A stretch of DNA of 64,000 bases from Petrolisthes cinctipes. Lineage: Eukaryota; Arthropoda; Malacostraca; Decapoda; Porcellanidae. The translations under genes and the position numbers were made by a program. Under the pieces are notes generated by a model, which did no database searches, had not been told where the DNA came from, and saw only the letters and a program-made list of their open reading frames with translations. Position 1 is the stretch's first letter. Every line of letters starts with the position of its first letter. Below are positions 37,801-50,639 of this stretch, piece after piece. The stretch covers positions 186,001 through 250,000 of the forward strand of contig JAWQEG010000377.1 in assembly GCA_033782935.1 (NCBI GenBank), read 5' to 3'.

Positions 37801-40800
37801 TATTTAGAGGTCCCAGAAGGTATCTGTACATGCCTACTCCGTGATAGAGTATTTTCAAAATACAGGCCAAAACAAACTGAAAATCGATCTTTTAGGTGCC
37901 CAAAAGTCGATATGTGCATTCATCTTCTGTACCCGTTTATATCTCAAATTCTGGCTCAAAACACCCGAAAATTCAATATTTTGGGGTCCCAGAAGCAATC
38001 TGTACATGCCTACACAGTGCTAGAATATTTTCAAAATATAGGCTAAAAACATGCTAAAAATCGACATTTTAGGTGCCAAAAAATCGATATCTTAAATTCA
38101 GTCCCAAAACACCCGAAAATTCGATATTTAGAGGTCCCAGAAGATATCTGTACATGCCTACTCCGTGATAGAGTATTTTCAAAATACAGGCCAAAACAAA
38201 CTGAAAATCGATCTTTTAGATGCCCAAAAGTCGATATGTGCATGCATCTTCTGTACCCGTTTATATCTCAAATTCTGGCCCTAAACACCCGAAAATTCGA
38301 TATTTTGGGGTCCCAGAAGCAATCTGTACATGCCTACTCAGTGTTAGAGTATTTTCAAAATTCAGGCCCAAAACATGCTGAAAATCGATATTTTTGGTGC
38401 CCAAAGTCAATATGTGCATGTATCTTCTGTACCCGTTTATTTCTCAAATTCAGGCTCAAAACACCCGAAAATTCAATATTTTGGGGTCCCAGAAGCAATC
38501 TGTACATGCCTACTCAGTGCTAGAATATTTTCAAAATATAGGCTAAAAACATGCTAAAAATCGATCTTTTAGGTGCCAAAAAGTCGATATCTCAAATTCA
38601 GTCCCAAAACACCCGAAAATTCGATATTTAGGGGTCCCAGAAGCGATCTGTACATTCCTACTCCGTGTTAGAGTATTTTCAAAATACATGCTCAAAACAT
38701 ACTGAAAATCGATCTTTTAGGTGCCCAAAAGTCGATATGTGTATGCATCTTCAGTACCCGTTTATATCTCAAATTCAGGCTCAAAACACCAGAAAATTCA
38801 ATATTTTGGGGTCCCAGAAGCAATCTGTACATGCCTACTCAGTGTTAGAGTATTTTCAAAATACAGGCCCAAAACATGCTGAAAATCGATATTTTAGATG
38901 CCCAAAGTCAATATGTGCATGTATCTTCTGTACCCGTTTATATATCAAATTCAGGCTCAAAATACCCGAAAATTCAATATTTTGGGGTCCCAGAAGCAAT
39001 CTGTACAGTGCTAGAATATTTTCAAAATATAGGCTAAAAACATGCTAAAAATCGACATTTTAGGTGCCAAAAAATCGATATCTCAAATTCAGTCCCAAAA
39101 CACCCGAAAATTCGATATTTAGGGGTCCCAGAAGCGATCTGTACATGCCTACTCCGTGTTAGAGTATTTTCAAAATACATGCTCAAAACATACTGAAAAT
39201 CGATCTTTTAGGTGCACAAAAGTCGATATGTGCATGCATCTTCAGTACCCGTTTATATCTCAAATTCAGGCTCAAAACACCCGAAAATTCAATATTATGG
39301 GGTCCCAGAAGCAATCTGTACATGCCTACTCAGTATTTTCAAAATACAGGCCCAAAACATGCTGAAAATCGATATTTTAGATGCCCAAAGTCAATATGTG
39401 CATGTATCTTCTGTACCCGTTTATATCTCAAATTCAGGCTCAAAACACCCGAAAATTCAATATTTTGGGGTCCCAGAAGCAATCTGTACATGCCTATACA
39501 GTGCTAGAATATTTTTAAAATATAGGCTAAAAACATGCTAAAAATCGACATTTTAGGTGCCAAAAAAACGATATCTCAAATTCAGTCCCAAAACACCCGA
39601 AAATTCGATATTTAGAGGTCCCAGAAGGTATCTGTACATGCTTACTCCGTGTTAGAGTATTTTCAAAATACAGGCTAAAAACATACTGAAAATCGATCTT
39701 TTAGGTGCCCAAAAGTCGATATGTGCATGCATCTTCTGTACCCGTTTATATCTCAAATTCTGGCCCTAAACACCCGAAAATTCGATATTTTGGGGTCCCA
39801 GAAGCAATCTGTACATGCCTACTCCGTGTTAGAGTATTTTCAAAATTCAGGCCCAAAACATGCTGAAAATCGATATTTTTGGTGCCCAAAGTCAATATGT
39901 GCATGTATCTTCTGTACCCGTTTATATCTCAAATTCAGGCTCAAAACACCCGAAAATTCAATATTTTGGGGTCCCAGAAGCAATCTGTACATGCCTACTC
40001 AGTGCTAGAATATTTTCAAAATATAGGCTAAAAACATGCTAAAAATCGATCTTTTTGGTGCCAAAAAGTCGATATCTCACATTCAGTCCCAAAACACCCG
40101 AAAATTCGATATTTATGGGTCCCAGAAGCGATCTGTACATGCCTACTCCGTGTTAGAGTATTTTCAAAATACATGCTCAAAACATACTGAAAATCGATCT
40201 TTTAGGTGCACAAAAGTCGATATGTGCATGCATCTTCAGTACCCGTTTATATCTCAAATTCAGGCTCAAAACACCCGAAAATTCAATATTTTGGGGTCCC
40301 AGAAGCAATCTGTACATGCCTACTCAGTGTTAGAGTATTTTCAAAATATAGGCCCAAAACATGCTGAAAATCGATATTTTAGATGCCCAAAGTCAATATG
40401 TGCATGTATCTTCTGTACCCGTTTATATCTCAAATTCAGGCTCAAAACACCCGAAAATTCAATATTTTGGTGTCCCAGAAGCAATCTGTACATGCCTACA
40501 CAGTGCTAGAATATTTTCAAAATATAGGCTAAAAACATGCTAAAAATCGACATTTTAGGTGCCAAAAAATCGATATCTCAAATTCAGTCCCAAAACACCC
40601 GAAAATTCGATATTTAGAGGTCCCAGAAGGTATCTGTACATGCCTACTCTGTGATAGAGTATTTTCAAAATACAGTCCAAAACAAACTGAAAATCGATCT
40701 TTTAGGTGCCCAAAAGTTGATATGTGCATGCATCTTCTGTACCCGTTTATATCTCAAATTCTGGCCCTAAACACTCGAAAATTCGATATTTTGGGGTCCC

Positions 40801-43800
40801 AGAAGCAATCTCTACATGCCTACTCAGTGTTAGAGTATTTTCAAAAATTCAGGCCCAAAACATGCTGAAAATCGATATTTTTGGTGCCCAAAGTCAATAT
40901 GTGCATGTATCTTCTGTACCCGTTTATATCTCAAATTCAGGCTCAAAACACCCGAAAATTCAATATTTTGGGGTCCCAGAAGCAATCTGTACATGCCTAC
41001 TCAGTGCTAGAATATTTTCAAAATATAGGCTAAAAACATGCTAAAAATCGATCTTTTAGGTGCCAAAAAGTCGATATCTCAAATTCAGTCCCAAAACACC
41101 CGAAAATTCGATATTTAGGGGTCCCAGAAGCGATCTGTACATGCCTACTCCGTGTTAGAGTATTTTCAAAATACATGCTCAAAGCATACTGAAAATCGAT
41201 CTTTTAGGTGCACAAAAGTCGATATGTGCATGCATCTTTAGTACCCGTTTATATCTCAAATTCAGGCTCAAAACACCAGAAAATTCAATATTTTGGGGTC
41301 CCAGAAGCAATCTGTACATGCCTACTCAGTGTTAGAGTATTTTCAAAATACAGGCCCAAAACATGCTGAAAATCGATATTTTAGATGCCCAAAGTCAATA
41401 TGTGCATATATCTTCTGTACCCGTTTATATCTCAAATTGAGGCTCAAAACACCCGAAAATTCAATATTTTGGGGTCCCAGAAGCAATCTGTACATGCCTA
41501 CACAGTGCTAGAATATTTTCAAAATATAGGCTAAAAACATGCTAAAAATCGACATTTTAGGTGCCAAAAAGTCGATATCTCAAATTCAGTCGCAAAACAC
41601 CCGAAAATTCGATATTTAGAGGTCCCAGAAGGTATCTGTACATGCTTACTCCGTGTTAGAGTATTTTCAAAATACAGGCCAAAAACATACTGAAAATCGA
41701 TCTTTTAGGTGCCCAAAAGTCGATATGTGCATGCATCTTCTGTACCCGTTTATATCTCAAATTCTGGCTCAAAACACCCGAAAATTCAATATTTTGGGGT
41801 CCCAGAAGCAATCTGTACATGCCTACACAGTGCTAGAATATTTTCAAAATATAGGCTAAAAACATGCTAAAAATCGACATTTTAGGTGCCAAAAAATCGA
41901 TATATCAAATTCAGTCCCAAAACACCCGAAAATTCGATATTTAGAGGTCCCAGTAGGTATCTGTACATGCCTACTCCGTGATAGAGTATTTTCAAAATAC
42001 AGGCCAAAACAAACTGAAAATCGATCTTTTAGGTGCCCAAAAGTCGATATGTGCATGCATCTTCTGTACCCGTTTATATCTCAAATTCTGGCCCTAAACA
42101 CCCGAAAATTCGATATTTTGGGGTCCCAGAAGCAATCTGTACATGCCTACTCAGTGTTAGAGTATTTTCAAAATTCAGGCACAAAACATGCTGAAAATCG
42201 ATATTTTTGGTGCCCAAAGTCAATATGTGCATGTATCTTCTGTACCCGTTTATATCTCAAATTCAGGCTCAAAACACCCGAAAATTCAATATTTTGGGGT
42301 CCCAGAAGCAATCTGTACATGCCTACTCAGTGCTAGAATATTTTCAAAATATAGGCTAAAAACATGCTAAAAATCGATCTTTTTGGTGCCAAAAAGTCGA
42401 TATCTCACATTCAGTCCCAAAACACCCGAAAATTCGATATTTATGGGTCCCAGAAGCGATCTGTACATGCCTACTCCGTGTTAGAGTATTTTCAAAATAC
42501 ATGCTCAAAACATACTGAAAATCGATCTTTTAGGTGCACAAAAGTCGATATGTGCATGCATCTTCAGTACCCGTTTATATCTCAAATTCAGGCTCAAAAC
42601 ACCCGAAAATTCAATATTTTGGGGTCCCAGAAGCGATCTGTACATGCCTACTCCGTGTTAGAGTATTTTCAAAATTCAGGCCCAAAACATGCTGAAAATC
42701 GATATTTTTGGTGCCCAAAGTCAATATGCGCATGTATCTTCTGTACCCGTTTATATCTCAAATTCAGGCTCAAAACAAACGAAAATTCAATATTTTGGGG
42801 TCCCAGAAGCAATCTGTACAGTGCTAGAAGATTTTCAAAATATAGGCTAAAAACATGCTAAAAATCGAACTTATAGGTGCCAAAAAGTCGATATCTCAAA
42901 TTCAGTCCCAAAACACCCGAAAATTCGATATTTAGGGGTCCCAGAAGCGATCTGTACATGCCTACTCCGTGTTAGAGTATTTTCAAAATACATGCTCAAA
43001 ACATACTGAAAATCGATCTTTTAGGTGCACAAAAGTCGATATGTGTATTCATCTTCAGTACCCGTTTATATCTCAAATTCAGGCTCAAAACACCCGAAAA
43101 TTCAATATTTTGGGGTCCCAGAAGCAATCTGTACATGCCTACTCAGTGTTAGAGTATTTCAAAATACAGGCCCAAAACATGCTGAAAATCAATATTTTAG
43201 ATGCCCAAAGTCACTATGTGCATGTATCTTCTGTACCCGTTTATATCTCAAATTCAGGCTCAAAACACCCGAAAATTCAATATTTTGGGGTCCCAGAAGC
43301 AATCTGTACATGCCTACACAGTGCTAGAATAATTTCAAAATATAGGCTAAAAACATGCTAAAAATCGACATTTTAGGTGCCAAAAAATCGATATCTCAAA
43401 TTCAGTCCCAAAACACCCGAAAATTCGATATTTAGAGGTCCCAGAAGGTATCTGTACATGCCTACTCCGTGATAGAGTATTTTCAAAATACAGGCCAAAA
43501 CAAACTGAAAATCGATCTCTTAGGTGCCCAAAAGTCGATATGTGCATGCATCTTCTGTACCCGTTTATATCTCAAATTCTGGCTCAAAACACCCGAAAAT
43601 TCAATATTTTGGGGTCCCAGAAGTAATCTTTACATGCCTACACAGTGCTAGAATATTTTCAAAATATAGGCTAAAAACATGCTAAAAATCGACATTTTAG
43701 GTGCCAAAAAATCGATATCTTAAATTCAGTCCCAAAACACCCGAAAATTCGATATTTAGAGGTCCCAGAAGATATCTGTACATGCCTACTCCGTGATAGA

Positions 43801-44120
43801 GTATTTTCAAAATACAGGCCAAAACAAACTGAAAATCGATCTTTTAGGTGCCCAAAAGTCGATATGTGCATGCATCTTCTGTACCCGTTTATATCTCAAA
43901 TTCTGGCCCTAAACACCCGAAAATTCGATATTTTGGGGTCCCATAAGCAATCTGTACATGCCTACTCAGTGTTAGAGTATTTTCAAAATTCAGGCCCAAA
44001 ACATGCTAAAAATCGATATTTTTGGTGCCCAAAGTCAATATGTGCATGTATCTTCTGTACCCGTTTATATCTCAAATTCAGGCTCAAAACACCCGAAAAT
44101 TCAATATTTTGGGGTCCCAG
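33740..44120. repeat. Large tandem block duplication, about 4.6 kb (offsets 4,635, 4,627 and 5,628)
   Basis: About 33740-38375 is followed directly by its copy at about 38375-44120. The offset is 4,635 at 34030/38665. It falls to 4,627 after the copy loses 8 bp at 39333 (CAGTATTTTC for CAGTGTTAGAGTATTTTC). It is 4,627 through 35094/39721, 36097/40724, 37026/41653 and 37422/42049, then rises to 5,628 at 37841/43469, 38043/43671 and 38236/43864. The 1,001-bp step means two extra trimers in the copy between about 42317 and 43323. Shared rare marks are TAGGTATCTG after CCCAG (37326 and 41953), GAATAATTTC (37698 and 43326) and TCTTAAATTCAG (38090 and 43718). Confidence 0.87.
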
Positions 44121-47100
44121 AAGCAATCTGTACAGTGCTAGAATATTTTCAAAATATAGGCTAAAAACATGCTAAAAATCGTTCTTTTAGGTGCCAAAAA
44201 GTCGATATCTCAAATTCAGTCCCAAAACACCCGAAAATTCGATATTTAGGGGTCCCAGAAGCGATCTGTACATGCCTACTCCGTGTTAGAGTATTTTCAA
44301 AATACATGCTAAAAACATACTGAAAATCGATCTTTTAGGTGCACAAAAGTCGATATGTGCATGCATCTTCAGTACCCGTTTATATCTCAAATTCAGGCTC
44401 AAAACACCCGAAAATTCAATATTTTGGGGTCCCAGAAGCAATCTGTACATGCCTACTCAGTGTTAGAGTATTTTCAAAATACAGGCCCAAAACATGCTAA
44501 AAATAGATATTTTAGATGCCCAAAGTCAATATGTGCATGTATTTTCTGTACCCGTTTATATCTCAAATTCAGGCTCAAAACATCCGAAAATTCAATATTT
44601 TGGGGTCCCAGAAGCAATCTGTACATGCCTACACAGTGCTAGAATATTTTCAAAATATAGGCTAAAAACATGCTAAAAATCGACATTTTAGGTGCCAAAA
44701 AGTCGATATCTCAAATTCAGTCGCAAAACACCCGAAAATTCGATATTTAGAGGTCCCAGAAGGTATCTGTACATGCCTACTCCGTGATAGAGTATTTTCA
44801 AAATACAGGCCAAAACAAACTGAAAATCGATCTTTTAGGTGCCCAAAAGTCGATATGTGCATGCATCTTCTGTACCCGTTTATATCTCAAATTCTGGCTC
44901 AAAACACCCGAAAATTCAATATTTTGGGGTCCCAGAAGTAATCTGTACATGCCTACACAGTGCTAGAATATTTTCAAAATATAGGCTAAAAACATGCTAA
45001 AAATCGACATTTTAGGTGCCAAAAAATCGATATCTTAAATTCAGTCCCAAAACACCCGAAAATTCGATATTTAGAGGTCCCAGAAGATATCTGTACATGC
45101 CTACACCGTGATAGAGTATTTTCAAAATACAGGCCAAAACAAACTGAAAATCGATCTTTTAGGTGCCCAAAAGTCGATATGTGCATGCATCTTCTGTACC
45201 CGTTTATATCTCAAATTCTGGCCCTAAACACCCGAAAATTCGATATTTTGGGGTCCCAGAAGCGATCTGTACATGCCTACTCCGTGTTAGAGTATTTTCA
45301 AATTTCAGGCCCAAAACATGCTGAAAATCGATATTTTTGGTGCCCAAAGTCAATATGTGCATGTATCTTCTGTACCCGTTTATATCTCAAATTCAGGCTC
45401 AAAACACCCGAAAATTCAATATTTTGGGGTCCCAGAAGCAATCTGTACAGTGCTAGAATATTTTCAAAATATAGGCTAAAAACATGCTAAAAATCGATCT
45501 TTTAGGTGCCAAAAAGTCGATATCTCAAATTCAGTCCCAAAACACCCGAAAATTCGATATTTAGTGTTCCTAGAAGCGGTCTGTACAAGCCTACTCCGTG
45601 TTAGAGTATTTTCAAAATACATGCTAAAAACATACTGAAAATCGATCATTTAGGTGCACAAAAGTCGATATGTGCATGCATCTTCAGTACCCGTTTATAT
45701 CTCAAATTCTGCCCCTAAACACCCGAAAATTCGATATTTTGGGGTCCCAGAAGCGATCTGTATATGCCTACTCCGTGTTAGAGTATTTTCAAAATTCAGG
45801 CCCAAAACATGCTGAAAATCGATATTTTTGGTGCCCAAAGTCAATATGTGCATGTATCTTCTGTACCCGTTTATATATCAAATTCAGGCTCAAAACACCC
45901 GAAAATTCAATATTTTGGGGTCCCAGAAGCAATCTGTACATGCCTACACAGTGCTAGAATATTTTCAAAACATAGGCTAAAAACATGCTAAAAATCGACA
46001 TTTTAGGTGCCAAAAAGTCGATATCTCAAATTCAGTCGCAAAACACCCGAAAATTCGATATTTAGAGGTCCCAGAAGGTATCTGTACATGCTTACTCCGT
46101 GTTAGAGTATTTTCAAAATACAGGCCAAAAACATACTGAAAATCGATGTTTTAGGTGCCCAAAAGTCGATATGTGCATGCATCTTCTGTACCCGTTTATA
46201 TCTCAAATTCAGGCTCAAAACTCCCGAAAATTCAATATTTTGGGGTCCCAGAAGCAATCTGTACATGCCTACACAGTGCTAGAATATTTTCAAAATATAG
46301 GCTAAAAACATGCTAAAAATCGACATTTTAGGTGCCAAAAAATCGATATCTCAAATTCAGTCCCAAAACACCCGAAAATTCGATATTTAGAGGTCCCAGA
46401 AGGTATCTGTACATGCTTACTCCGTGATAGAGTATTTTCAAATTACAGGACAAAACAAACTGAAAATCGATCTTTTAGGTGCCCAAAAGTCGATATGTGC
46501 ATGCATCTTCAGTACCCGTTTATATCTCAAATTCTGGCCCTAAACACCCGAAAATTCGATATTTTGGGGTCCCAGAAGCAATCTGTACATGCCTACTCAG
46601 TGTTAGAGTATTTTCAAAATTCAGGCACAAAACATGCTGAAAATCGATATTTTTGGTGCCCAAAGTCAATATGTGCATGTATCTTCTGTACCCGTTTATA
46701 TCTCAAATTCAGGCTCAAAACACCCGAAAATTCAATATTTTGGGGTCCCAGAAGCAATCTGTACAGTGCTAGAATATTTTCAAAATATAGGCTAAAAACA
46801 TGCTAAAAATCGTTCTTTTAGGTGCCAAAAAGTCGATATCTCAAATTCAGTCCCAAAACACCCGAAAATTCGATATTTAGGGGTCCCAGAAGCGATCTGT
46901 ACATGCCTACTCCGTGTTAGAGTATTTTCAAAATACATGCTAAAAACATACTGAAAATCGATCTTTTAGGTGCACAAAAGTCGATATGTGCATGCATCTT
47001 CAGTACCCGTTTATATCTCAAATTCAGGCTCAAAACACCCGAAAATTCAATATTTTGGGGTCCCAGAAGCAATCTGTACATGCCTACTCAGTGTTAGAGT

Positions 47101-48065
47101 ATTTTCAAAATACAGGCCCAAAACATGCTAAAAATAGATATTTTAGATGCCCAAAGTCAATATGTGCATGTATTTTCTGTACCCGTTTATATCTCAAATT
47201 CAGGCTCAAAACATCCGAAAATTCAATATTTTGGGGTCCCAGAAGCAATCTGTACATGCCTACACAGTGCTAGAATATTTTCAAAATATAGGCTAAAAAC
47301 ATGCTAAAAATCGACATTTTAGGTGCCAAAAAGTCGATATCTCAAATTCAGTCGCAAAACACCCGAAAATTCGATATTTAGAGGTCCCGGAAGGTATCTG
47401 TACATGCCTACTCCGTGATAGAGTATTTTCAAAATACAGGCCAAAACAAACTGAAAATCGATCTTTTAGGTGCCCAAAAGTCGATATGTGCATGCATCTT
47501 CTGTACCCGTTTATATCTCAAATTCTGTCTCAAAACACCCGAAAATTCAATATTTTGGGGTCCCAGAAGTAATCTGTACATGCCTACACAGTGCTAGAAT
47601 ATTTTCAAAATATAGGCTAAAAACATGCTAAAAATCGACATTTTAGGTGCCAAAAAATCGATATCTTAAATTCAGTCCCAAAACACCCGAAAATTCGATA
47701 TTTAGAGGTCCCAGAAGATATCTGTACATGCCTACACCGTGATAGAGTATTTTCAAAATACAGGCCAAAACAAACTGAAAATCGATCTTTTAGGTGCCCA
47801 AAAGTCGATATGTGCATGCATCTTCTGTACCCGTTTATATCTCAAATTCTGGCCCTAAACACCCGAAAATTCGATATTTTGGGGTCCCAGAAGCGATCTG
47901 TACATGCCTACTCCGTGTTAGAGTATTTTCAAATTTCAGGCCCAAAACATGCTGAAAATCGATATTTCTGGTGCCCAAAGTCAATATGTGCATGTATCTT
48001 CTGTTCCCGTTTATATCTCAAATTCAGGCTCAAAACACCCGAAAATTCAATATTTTGGGGTCCCA
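44020..48065. repeat. Spaced block duplication, about 1.4 kb (offset 2,631)
   Basis: About 44020-45435 is repeated at 46651-48065, with 1.2 kb of other satellite between. Equivalent points are 44355/46986, 44494/47125, 44784/47415 and 45179/47810. Shared rare variants are AATCGTTCTTTTAGG (44177 and 46808), ACATGCTAAAAATAGATATT (44493 and 47124), GTATTTTCTGTACCC (44539 and 47170), ACACCGTGATAGAG (45103 and 47734) and TTTTCAAATTTCAGG (45296 and 47927). Copy 2 ends by running into ATCTGTACTACTCCG at 48072, a private joint. Confidence 0.85.
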
Positions 48066-48889
48066 GAAGCGATCTGTACTACTCCGTGTTAGAGTATTTT
48101 CAAAATACATGCTCAAAACATACTGAAAATCGATCTTTTAGGTGCACAAAAGTCGATATGTGCATGCATCTTCAGTACCCGTTTATATCTCAAATTCAGG
48201 CTCAAAACACTCGAAAATTCAATATTTTGGGGTCCCAGAAGCAATCTGTACATGCCTACTCAGTGTTAGAGTATTTTCAAAATACAGGCCCAAAACATGC
48301 TGAAAATCGATATTTTAGATGTCCAAAGTCAATATGTGCATGTATCTTCTGTACCCGTTTATATCTCAAATTCAGGCTCAAAACACCTGAAAATTCAATA
48401 TTTTGGGGTCCCAGAAGCAATCTGTACATGCCTACACAGTGTTAGAATATTTTCAAAATATAGGCTAAAAACATGCTATAAATCGACATTTTAGGTGCCA
48501 AAAAATCGATATCTCAAATTCAGTCCCAAAACACCCGAAAATTCGATATTAAGAGTTCCCAGAAGGTATCTGTACATGCCTACTCCGTGATAGAGTATTT
48601 TCAAAATACAGGCCAAAACAAACTGAAAATCGATCTTTTAGGTGCCCAAAAGTCGATATGTGCATGCATCTTCTGTACCCGTTTATATCTCAAATTCTGG
48701 CCCTAAACACCCGAAAATTCGATATTTTGGGGTCCCAGAAGCGATCTGTAAATGCCTACTCCGTGTTAGAGTATTTTCAAAATTCAGGCCCAAAACATGC
48801 TGAAAATCGATATTTTTGGTGCCCAAAGTCAATATGTGCATGTATCTTCTGTACCCGTTTATATCTCAAATTCAGGCTCAAAACACCCG

Positions 48890-50170
48890 AAAATTCAATA
48901 TTTTGGGGTCCCAGAAGCAATCTGTACAGTGCTAGAATATTTTCAAAATATAGGCTAAAAACATGCTAAAAATCGATCATTTAGGTGCCAAAAAGTCGAT
49001 ATCTCAAATTCAGTCCCAAAACACCCGAAAATTCGATATTTAGGAGTCCCAGAAGCGATCTGTACATGCCTACTCCGTGTTAGAGTATTTTCAAAATACA
49101 TGCTCAAAACATACTGAAAATCGATCTTTTAGGTGCACAAAAGTCGATATGTGCATGCATCTTCAGTACCCGTTTATATCTCAAATTCAGGCTCAAAACA
49201 CCCGAAAATTCAATATTTTGGGGTCCCAGAAGCAATCTGTACATGCCTACTCAGTGTTAGAGTATTTTCAAAATATAGGCCCAAAACATGCTGAAAATCG
49301 ATATTTTAGATGCCCAAAGTCAATATGTGCATGTATCTTCTGTACCCGTTTATATCTCAAATTCAGGCTCAAAACACCCGAAAATTCAATATTTTGGGGT
49401 CCCAGAAGCTGTCTGTACATGCCTACACAGTGCTAGAATATTTTCAAAATATAGGCTAAAAACATGCTAAAAATCGACATTTTAGGTGCCAAAAAATCGA
49501 TATCTCAAATTCAGTCCCAAAACACCCGAAAATTCAATATTTTGGGGTCCCAGAAGCAATCTGTACAGTGCTAGAATATTTTCAAAATATAGGCTAAAAA
49601 CATGCTAAAAATCGATCATTTATGTGAAAAAAATTCGATATCTCAAATTCAGTCCCAAAACACCCGAAAATTCGATATTTAGGGGTCCCAGAAGCGATCT
49701 GTACATGCCTACTCCGTGTTAGAGTATTTTCAAAATACATGCTCAAAACATACTGAAAATCGATCTTTTAGGTGCACAAAAGTCGATATGTGCATGCATC
49801 TTCAGTACCCGTTTATATCTCAAATTCAGGCTCAAAACACCCGAAAATTCAATATTTTGGGGTCCCAGAAGCAATCTGTACATGCCTACTCAGTGTTAGA
49901 GTATTTTCAAAATATAGGCCCAAAACATGCTGAAAATCGATATTTTAGATGCCCAAAGTCAATATGTGCATGTATCTTCTGTACCCGTTTATATCTCAAA
50001 TTCAGGCTCAAAACACCCGAAAATTCAATATTTTGGGGTCCCAGAAGCAGTCTGTACATGCCTACACAGTGCTAGAATATTTTCAAAATATAGGCTAAAA
50101 ACATGCTAAAAATCGACATTTTAGGTGCCAAAAAATCGATATCTCAAATTCAGTCCCAAAACACCCGAAA
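48890..50170. repeat. Tandem duplication, 639-bp tetramer unit
   Basis: Copy 1 is about 48890-49528 and copy 2 about 49529-50170. Equivalent points are 49077/49716 and 49288/49927. 639 equals 177 + 176 + 148 + 138, so the unit is a trimer plus one S monomer carrying the 10-bp deletion. Both copies share AATCGATCATTTA (48970 and 49609) and an unusual GAAGC(T/A)GTCTGTAC. Copy 2 has a damaged junction, ATGTGAAAAAAATTCG at 49622. Confidence 0.87.
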
Positions 50171-50639
50171 ATTTGATATTTAGGGGTCCCAGAAGCGATC
50201 TGTACATGCCTACTCCGTGTTAGAGTATTTTCAAAATACATGCTCAAAAAATACTGAAAATCGATCTTTTAGGTGCACAAAAGTCGATATGTGCATGCAT
50301 CTTCAGTACCCGTTTATATCTCAAATTCAGGCTCAAAACACCCGAAAATTCAATATTATGGGGTCCCAGAAGCAATCTGTACATGCCTACTCAGTGTTAG
50401 AGTATTTTCAAAATACAGGCCCAAAACATGCTGAAAATCGATATTTTAGATGCCCAAAGTCAATATGTGCATGTATCTTCTGTACCCGTTTATATCTCAA
50501 ATTCAGGCTCAAAACACCCGAAAATTCAATATTTTGGGGTCCCAGAAGCAATCTGTACATGCCTACACAGTGCTAGAATATTTTCAAAATAAAGGCTAAA
50601 AACATGATAAAAATCGACATTTTAGGTGTCAAAAAATCG

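Noticed and set aside
25230..44120. Assembly artefact as the explanation of the large near-identical blocks
   Set aside because: Not excluded, but the copies carry different substitutions, one-trimer and two-trimer gains and small indels, which is more consistent with real duplication followed by change.
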